A DNA stretch of 6,507 nucleotides from Treponema sp. Lineage in GTDB: Bacteria > Spirochaetota > Spirochaetia > Treponematales > Breznakiellaceae. Under the pieces are notes generated by a model. It was not told the origin of the DNA. It saw only the letters and a program-made list of their open reading frames with translations, and did no database searches. Positions 1 to 4,883 of this stretch are shown piece by piece; positions within the stretch are counted from its first letter, which is position 1; every line of letters begins with the position of its first letter. A program made the translations under genes and the position numbers. The DNA lies in NCBI GenBank assembly GCA_031257695.1, contig JAIROB010000022.1:1-6507 (forward strand). Reading direction: 5' to 3'.

Positions 1-1407
1 ATCCTCCTGGGAAGGGACGGGGATGCCTATCCTGATCTGCCCCCCGGAACAAGGGTGGTTTCCCGGCCCGCCTGGACCCAAAAAACGCTCCTCCACGCCC
101 TGTCGGAACTGTCCGCGGGTTATGACCTGAGCTACTTCGCCTGGGCGGACTGCCCCCTGCTGGACCCTGCCCTGGCCGGACGCGTCGCGGAGCGGCACCT
201 GCGCTACGCCGCGGAGTATTCCTACGCGGATGGCTGGCCCTACGGCTTTGCGCCGGAACTCCTCGCCCCGGGAACCGCGGGCATCCTCGCAGCGATACTA
301 GGGGATGAGGACGGGCCGGTGGAGCGGGACTGCCTTTTTTCGGTTTTGCAAAAGGACATTAACGCCTTTGACATAGAAACGGAGATTTCCCCGGCGGACC
401 TGCGCTCCCACCGGCTCAATTTGGCGGCAGATTCCCGGCGCAACCTGCTTCTCCTCGCCCGGCTGATGGAAGCGGGGCTTGCGGAGGCCGCGGACGCTGA
501 AGGGATCATCGCCGGGCGCCCCGAATTGCTGCGGACCCTGCCGGCGTTCTATGCGGTCCAGGCAGCCGGGCCCTGTCCCCAGGCATGTTCATTCTGCCCC
601 TACCCCAAATTCGGCGCCGGATCCGAAGGGGTGACGGCGCGGAAGGATTTCCTCGATCCGGGCCGGTTCGCCGAGCTTCTCGACGGGATCGGGGAATTTT
701 CCGGCGACGGGGTGGTGGATCTGTCCCTGTGGGGGGAGCTTTCCCTGCATCCGCAAAGGGCCGCGCTTATCGCCGCCATCCTTGAGCGGCCCGGCCTTTC
801 GGCGGTGATAGAAACTTCGGGGCTGGGCTGGAACAGGGCGGAGCTTGAAGCGCTGGCGGATGCGGCCTCCCGGTCTGCGCCGCGAAAAAACCGCATGGCA
901 AGCCTGTCCTGGATTGTGTCCCTGGACGCGGCGGAGGGCGGGCGGTACCGGGAAATCCGGGGCTTGGGCTTTGCCGAGGCGGTGGAGTGTGCCCAAACCC
1001 TGACGCGCCTCTTTCCCGCCGACGCCTATGTCCAGGCGGTGCGGGTCAAAGGCGCGGAGGATGACATTGAACAGTTTTACCGTTCATGGAAGGACGCGGG
1101 GGCGAATATCATCATCCAGAAGTACGATGATTTCTGCGGCGCGCTTCCCAAATTACAGGCCGCGGACCTTTCCCCTGTGCGGCGCCAGCCCTGCTGGCAT
1201 CTTATGCGGGATATGTCCATCCTGATAGATGGCAGCGTTCCTGTGTGCCGGGAGCTTTCCGCGGGCGCGGAAATGCTGGGCAACGCGTTCACAGAGAATC
1301 TTTCTACAATCTGGGACCGGGGGGCGCCGCTCTACCGGGAGCATTGCGGCAATCGTTACAGGAGTCCCTGCGCGGAGTGCGATGAATACTATACCTACAA
1401 TTTTTAA
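1..1407 (+). CDS. Spiro-SPASM protein: SpsF-like nucleotidyltransferase + radical SAM + SPASM fusion (5' partial)
   Basis: The frame is open to the left edge, so the true start lies outside the window; the GTG at 55 is internal and has no clear Shine-Dalgarno. Three parts are visible. (1) nt 1 to about 510 resembles the C-terminal half of an SpsF/CMP-sugar synthetase-like fold: ADCPLLDP at 145-168, an ERD at 322-330 where SpsF proteins carry REH, and RLNLAAD ending at 432 where they carry RLTVD. (2) The radical SAM domain has CxxxCxxC with Cys codons at 574, 586 and 595 (CPQACSFC) for the SAM-binding [4Fe-4S] cluster, and a WGE motif at 730-738 in place of GGE. (3) The SPASM region has Cys codons at 1192, 1246, 1345, 1369 and 1378; the first pair fits the C-x(9-15)-G-x4-C pattern and should bind an auxiliary Fe-S cluster. 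From memory this layout matches the spirochaete 'spiro-SPASM' family (TIGR04321). SPASM enzymes usually modify peptides or proteins, some modify sugars; the substrate here is unknown. The gene overlaps the next by 26 nt. Confidence 0.88.
   Translation: MLLGRDGDAYPDLPPGTRVVSRPAWTQKTLLHALSELSAGYDLSYFAWADCPLLDPALAGRVAERHLRYAAEYSYADGWPYGFAPELLAPGTAGILAAILGDEDGPVERDCLFSVLQKDINAFDIETEISPADLRSHRLNLAADSRRNLLLLARLMEAGLAEAADAEGIIAGRPELLRTLPAFYAVQAAGPCPQACSFCPYPKFGAGSEGVTARKDFLDPGRFAELLDGIGEFSGDGVVDLSLWGELSLHPQRAALIAAILERPGLSAVIETSGLGWNRAELEALADAASRSAPRKNRMASLSWIVSLDAAEGGRYREIRGLGFAEAVECAQTLTRLFPADAYVQAVRVKGAEDDIEQFYRSWKDAGANIIIQKYDDFCGALPKLQAADLSPVRRQPCWHLMRDMSILIDGSVPVCRELSAGAEMLGNAFTENLSTIWDRGAPLYREHCGNRYRSPCAECDEYYTYNF
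1374..1377 (+). promoter_or_regulatory. Shine-Dalgarno supporting the start of gene 2
   Basis: GGAG lies 4 nt before the ATG at 1382, inside the last codons of gene 1. The spacing is short but usable. The alternative in-frame ATG at 1415 has only AT-rich sequence without a purine-rich SD before it. The still earlier in-frame ATG at 1229 would force a 179-nt overlap and add residues of shadow composition. This site therefore favours 1382. Confidence 0.5.
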
Positions 1408-2404
1408 TGAAACCATGCCCTCCTATACAGCCGTGGGCGGATTGGAGCGGAGCAACGCCGCCGGTGTTTCCGCCATACTCCTCAACCGGGGGGGGCGTTA
1501 CCCCCGGCGCACCCTCTTTACGGAACTGGAAAAAGCGGGTTTTGATTGTGTGGTTTCCCTGGAGGGCCCCCAGGATCGCTACGATCTGGAGGATCTCCGT
1601 GACCGCTTTCCCTTTGTCAGGTTCATCATATTCAAGGAAAGCGCGGGTTTTGGCGAGCAGATCAACCTGGCGGTTTCCGAAATTGAAAGCCCCCTCTTTT
1701 TTGTGCTCTGGAACGATCTCCGAATCCTCCACGGCGCGGACGCCTCAAAGATCTCCGCCTGGTTTTTGACCGGCAGCGGGGCCAGGCGTTTCTGCACCGT
1801 GCCGGTGATACAGACCCTTCGTCTGGAAACCTTGCCCACCCTTACCGCCCCGGCGCTGTACCGCCCGCGGCTGCCCTGGAAATCCCGGGACGCGGTTAAG
1901 TCCCTGCGTTTCCCCCCCCTGAAAGAAGCCCAGCCCTCCCTGTATCCCTATGACGGGGTCGGCCTCTATGACCGGGATCGCTTTATCCGCCTGGGCGGGT
2001 TTGACCGCGACATACGGAACCCCTACTGGCAGCTTATGGACCTGGGGTTCCGCGCCTACCTCTGGGGGGAGGAGATCCGCTGCACCCAGTTGATCCGCCT
2101 GACCTATGACGGGGAGCCTTCCCCGGAGGATACCACCGCGGACGCCGGGTACCGCCGCTTTTACCTTCGCAACCTCGCGCCGGTGTTACGCAAAGGAGCG
2201 GCCCATGTTCCCCTGCGGCTCTTTTCTTCCTTTTATTTCAGAACCGGCGGCGGCCCCCTGGCGGCCTGGGAAGAATTCAAGGAAAACCGCAAATGGGTAA
2301 GCGATAACGCCCTCAGGTTCAAACAGGACGCCAGAAACCTCGCCACGCTCTGGAAACAGGAGGGGGATTCCCGCGGGTCCCCGGAAGGGGTCGGCGGGCC
2401 ATGA
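1382..2404 (+). CDS. GT2-like (GT-A fold) glycosyltransferase, catalytic motifs degenerate
   Basis: A 340-residue protein, soluble by appearance, with no signal peptide or membrane segment. It begins with a Rossmann-like strand (VSAILLNRGG), followed by helix-strand repeats. At residues 108-114 it has VLWNDLR, where GT2 enzymes place the strand ending in the metal-binding DXD. At 205-224 it has GGFD followed by YWQLMDLGFR, which aligns with the GT2 pattern GGFDE...EDxDL.xR. Family membership is inferred from these two anchors. Both acidic motifs are weakened: only one Asp (D112) stands at the DXD position, and the ED pair of the catalytic-base motif reads QL (Q217, L218), with D220 kept. The protein could be a divergent transferase, a non-metal-dependent one, or a sugar-binding pseudoenzyme. 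It overlaps gene 1 by 26 nt and gene 3 by the ATGA at 2401-2404. The start at 1382 is favoured by a nearby GGAG; 1415 is the alternative. Confidence 0.78.
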   Translation: MNTIPTIFNETMPSYTAVGGLERSNAAGVSAILLNRGGRYPRRTLFTELEKAGFDCVVSLEGPQDRYDLEDLRDRFPFVRFIIFKESAGFGEQINLAVSEIESPLFFVLWNDLRILHGADASKISAWFLTGSGARRFCTVPVIQTLRLETLPTLTAPALYRPRLPWKSRDAVKSLRFPPLKEAQPSLYPYDGVGLYDRDRFIRLGGFDRDIRNPYWQLMDLGFRAYLWGEEIRCTQLIRLTYDGEPSPEDTTADAGYRRFYLRNLAPVLRKGAAHVPLRLFSSFYFRTGGGPLAAWEEFKENRKWVSDNALRFKQDARNLATLWKQEGDSRGSPEGVGGP

Positions 2405-3117
2405 CCGCCCTGATACTCCAGGGGCGCCTTGATTCCACCAGGCTTCCCCAGAAGGCCCTGCTCCCTCTGGGTGAAAAGCCCATGATCCTCCGGGCGATGG
2501 AGGCCCTCGGAACGGTCGCCGCGGACCTCCACATCCTGGCCTGTCCCGAAGACTGCCTGGAGGCGTTTGAGCCCCTGGCCGCGTCCGCCGGGTTCGTCCT
2601 GGCGGTGGGGCCTAAGGAAGACGTGCTGGGCCGCTACTGTGTCGCCATCCGCCGGTACCAGCCGGAGTGGGTGATTCGGGCCACCGCGGACAATCCCTTC
2701 GTGTTTGCCGACGCCGCCTCGGCGCTGCTGCAGGAGGGGCGCTCCCTTGGGGCGGACTATTCCGGCTATAGCTCCCTGCCCTACGGCGCCGGGGTGGAGG
2801 TGGTGAGCAGCGCTGCGCTGCTGCGGGCCGGGGCGGAGGCTGTCCTCGAACCGGAGCGGGAACACGTCTGTCCCTACCTGTACGGCCACGGCGAATTGTT
2901 TCTCCTCCACCGCCCCCTGGCGCCCCGCCCGTGGCGCCGCCCGGAGATCCGCCTGACCGTGGACACCCCGGAGGACTACGGCCGCGCCCGGCTGCTGTAC
3001 GACGCGCTTTCCCGGTTTCCGCGGGAAACCCGCTTTTCCGGCGAAGGGATCATTTCCGTGTATGACGGACTGTTTCCCCCCGGCAATAAAGCAGGCGGTC
3101 CCGGAGCGGGACGGTGA
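2401..3117 (+). CDS. SpsF-type cytidylyltransferase (CMP-sugar synthetase-like)
   Basis: A 238-residue protein, close to the usual length of SpsF/CMP-KDO-synthetase-like nucleotidyltransferases. The N-terminal nucleotide-binding loop is ILQGRLDSTRLPQKAL (residues 5-20), matching the family's QARxxSTRLPxKxL. ADNPFV at 96-101 contains the first metal-binding Asp (D97). EREHVCPYLY at 152-161 matches the REHVTPYIY block of SpsF proteins. RLTVDTPEDY at 184-193 carries the second metal-binding Asp (D188). All key positions are intact, so an active CTP:sugar cytidylyltransferase is likely; the sugar is unknown. In pseudaminic-acid systems the equivalent PseF step sits beside PseG, and here a PseG-like gene follows directly. 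The start is fixed by the ATGA overlap with gene 2 and by GGAAGGGG at 2383-2390, 10 nt upstream. A paralogous but degenerate domain forms the N-terminus of gene 1. The last 15 or so residues are Gly/Pro rich and probably unstructured. Confidence 0.92.
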   Translation: MTALILQGRLDSTRLPQKALLPLGEKPMILRAMEALGTVAADLHILACPEDCLEAFEPLAASAGFVLAVGPKEDVLGRYCVAIRRYQPEWVIRATADNPFVFADAASALLQEGRSLGADYSGYSSLPYGAGVEVVSSAALLRAGAEAVLEPEREHVCPYLYGHGELFLLHRPLAPRPWRRPEIRLTVDTPEDYGRARLLYDALSRFPRETRFSGEGIISVYDGLFPPGNKAGGPGAGR

Positions 3118-4883
3118 GGTCCCCCCGCTTCCTGCTTGTTCCGGCCGCGGGGAAGGGGAGGGGAGGGGGCCACCTGGCTCGCTCTGCCTTTCTGGCGCGT
3201 TCCCTCAGGGCCGCGGGCCGGGAGGCGTTCCTCTTTGTGCCCGAGGGGACGCGGGAATTTCCCGGCGAAAGCCCGGATCCTTCCTGGATCCTCCCCTCGG
3301 ATCCGCGGCAGGAGGGCGTCACTGACAGGGATTGGGACTTTGTTGTGCTGGACAGGCTGCAAACCTCCCCGGAAGAAGCCGCTTCCTGGTCCGCCCTCGC
3401 GCCCCTGATCGGCATTGACGAAGGGGGCCCCTGCAGAAACAGCTTCGAGTTCCTCGTCGATCTCTTGCCCGCTCCCCGGAAGGGCCCTTCCGATTCCCCC
3501 AACAGGGGCGATCCCTCCCTGCTTCCCCTGCCGCTCAGGCGCCGGCCCTCCTTTGAGGGGACGGGCAAGCCCCCGCGGGTCCTCGTCAGCTTTGGCGCTG
3601 AGGACGCTGCCGGGCTGGGAAGCCGGGTGGCCGGGGCTCTGGAAAAAGCCGCCGGCGAGGGGGCCCTGGATCTGACCGTAGTCAGGTCCGGCTGCCTTAT
3701 CCCCAAACTCCGGGAGCGCCTGGCGGACTACGATGTATTGATCACCCATTTCGGCCTCGCCGCGTTTGAGGCGCTCCACGCCCGCGTGCCGGTTCTCCTG
3801 GTTTCCCCCACCCGCTGCCACGAAACCCTGGCCCGCAACGCGGGTTTTCTGTCCCTGGGCACAGGCACCGCCGCCGCGGACCGGGCCGCCCGCCTGGCCT
3901 CCGGCCCGGCCTTCCTCCCCTCCCTGGCCGGGCGCTGCCGGGACCTCGCCGCCCGCCACAACCTGGAAGCCCCCCCCCGGCAAACCCTGGGGGAGCTCCT
4001 GGCCGGGTTTTCCCCCCCGGCCCTCCGGGAATGTCCCGGCTGCGGCGCCCCCTTCCCCGCGGCCCCCGGCAGGGGCGGAACCCTGGCCCGCTTCCCCGAA
4101 GGGACCTACCGGCGCTGCGGCGGCTGCGGGCTCATCAGCCAGATCAGAACCAGCCCCCCCGCTGTGGGCTACGGAACCGATTATTTCTTTGATTCCTATA
4201 AAAAGCAGTACGGCAAAACCTATCTGGAAGATTTTCCCAACCTGGTTGCAGCCGGGAAAAAACGCCTCGCGGCGCTGGGGCGCGTCCTCAGGGGCGAAAC
4301 CGGGCGGATCCTGGACATAGGCTGCGCGTACGGCCCCTTTTTGAGCGCCGCCCGGGAGCAGGGCTTTGAGCCCCTGGGCATAGACCCCGCGGCCGACGCG
4401 ATCCGCTATGTGCGGGAGGAGCTGGGCATAGAGGCCCATGCGGGGTTTTTCCCGGATCCTTCCCTGCCCGCCCCGCCGGGATCCTTCAAGGCCGTCACCC
4501 TCTGGTATGTGATAGAGCATTTCGAAGAGCTCTCCCCGGTCCTGGGGGAAATCAACCGACTCCTGGAGCCCCGGGGGGCGCTGGCCTTTTCGACACCCTC
4601 CTTTACGGGAATCTCCGGCAGAAAATCTCTGAGGGCCTTTCTGGAAAACAGCCCCCAGGATCATTACACCCTCTGGAGCCCCGCGCTGTGTCGGCGCCTC
4701 CTCGCCCGCTATGGCTTCAGGGTAAAAAAAATCCGGGTAAGCGGCCACCACCCGGAGCGTTTTCCCCTGGGAAACCGGTTTGGAAGGGGAGGGCTCCTCC
4801 GGGGCCTTTTTCTGGTAATCAGCCGCGTGTTCCGCCTGGGGGACACCTTTGAATGTTACGCGATAAAAACGAGGTCCCTATGA
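3114..4883 (+). CDS. PseG-like GT-B domain fused to zinc ribbon and class I SAM methyltransferase
   Basis: A 589-residue bifunctional protein. Residues 1 to about 290 look like PseG (UDP-2,4-diacetamido-trideoxy-altrose hydrolase) and its MurG-type GT-B relatives. GRGGGH at 15-20 places H20 at the position of the PseG catalytic His. THFGLAAFEALHARVPVLLV at about 211-230 matches the nucleotide-binding GxxxxxE...xxPxLLv motif, with E219. Residues 307-338 form a zinc ribbon, C307-x2-C310-x24-C335-x2-C338. Residues about 395-500 form a class I methyltransferase of the Methyltransf_23 type: SAM-binding LDIGCAYG at 400-407, acidic D424 in GIDP, then LWYVIEHFEEL around H469 and a post-domain DHYTLWSP segment. 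Zinc-ribbon methyltransferases of this kind often act on nucleotide sugars. The GTG start shares GTGA with the stop of gene 3 and has GGAG 7 nt upstream (3103-3106). The PseG product assignment is weak, since the family also contains transferases; the methyltransferase fold is firm. Confidence 0.88.
   Translation: MRSPRFLLVPAAGKGRGGGHLARSAFLARSLRAAGREAFLFVPEGTREFPGESPDPSWILPSDPRQEGVTDRDWDFVVLDRLQTSPEEAASWSALAPLIGIDEGGPCRNSFEFLVDLLPAPRKGPSDSPNRGDPSLLPLPLRRRPSFEGTGKPPRVLVSFGAEDAAGLGSRVAGALEKAAGEGALDLTVVRSGCLIPKLRERLADYDVLITHFGLAAFEALHARVPVLLVSPTRCHETLARNAGFLSLGTGTAAADRAARLASGPAFLPSLAGRCRDLAARHNLEAPPRQTLGELLAGFSPPALRECPGCGAPFPAAPGRGGTLARFPEGTYRRCGGCGLISQIRTSPPAVGYGTDYFFDSYKKQYGKTYLEDFPNLVAAGKKRLAALGRVLRGETGRILDIGCAYGPFLSAAREQGFEPLGIDPAADAIRYVREELGIEAHAGFFPDPSLPAPPGSFKAVTLWYVIEHFEELSPVLGEINRLLEPRGALAFSTPSFTGISGRKSLRAFLENSPQDHYTLWSPALCRRLLARYGFRVKKIRVSGHHPERFPLGNRFGRGGLLRGLFLVISRVFRLGDTFECYAIKTRSL

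Noticed and set aside
1229..1381. Upstream extension of gene 2 to the ATG at 1229
   Set aside because: It would overlap the SPASM region of gene 1 by 179 nt, and the added residues are Arg/Ser/Ala-rich shadow sequence. The start at 1382 has an SD and a plausible overlap.
3286..3305. Three GGATCC hexamers close together
   Set aside because: They fall in coding sequence at Asp-Pro, Ile-Leu and similar codons with unequal surroundings. There is no longer repeat unit, so chance and codon preference suffice.
2976..4751. A 591-codon open frame on the minus strand
   Set aside because: It is antisense to the clearly recognisable genes 3 and 4. It reads as a Gly/Pro/Arg/Ala-rich low-complexity protein without motifs. 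Long antisense frames are expected in DNA with GC-rich third codon positions.
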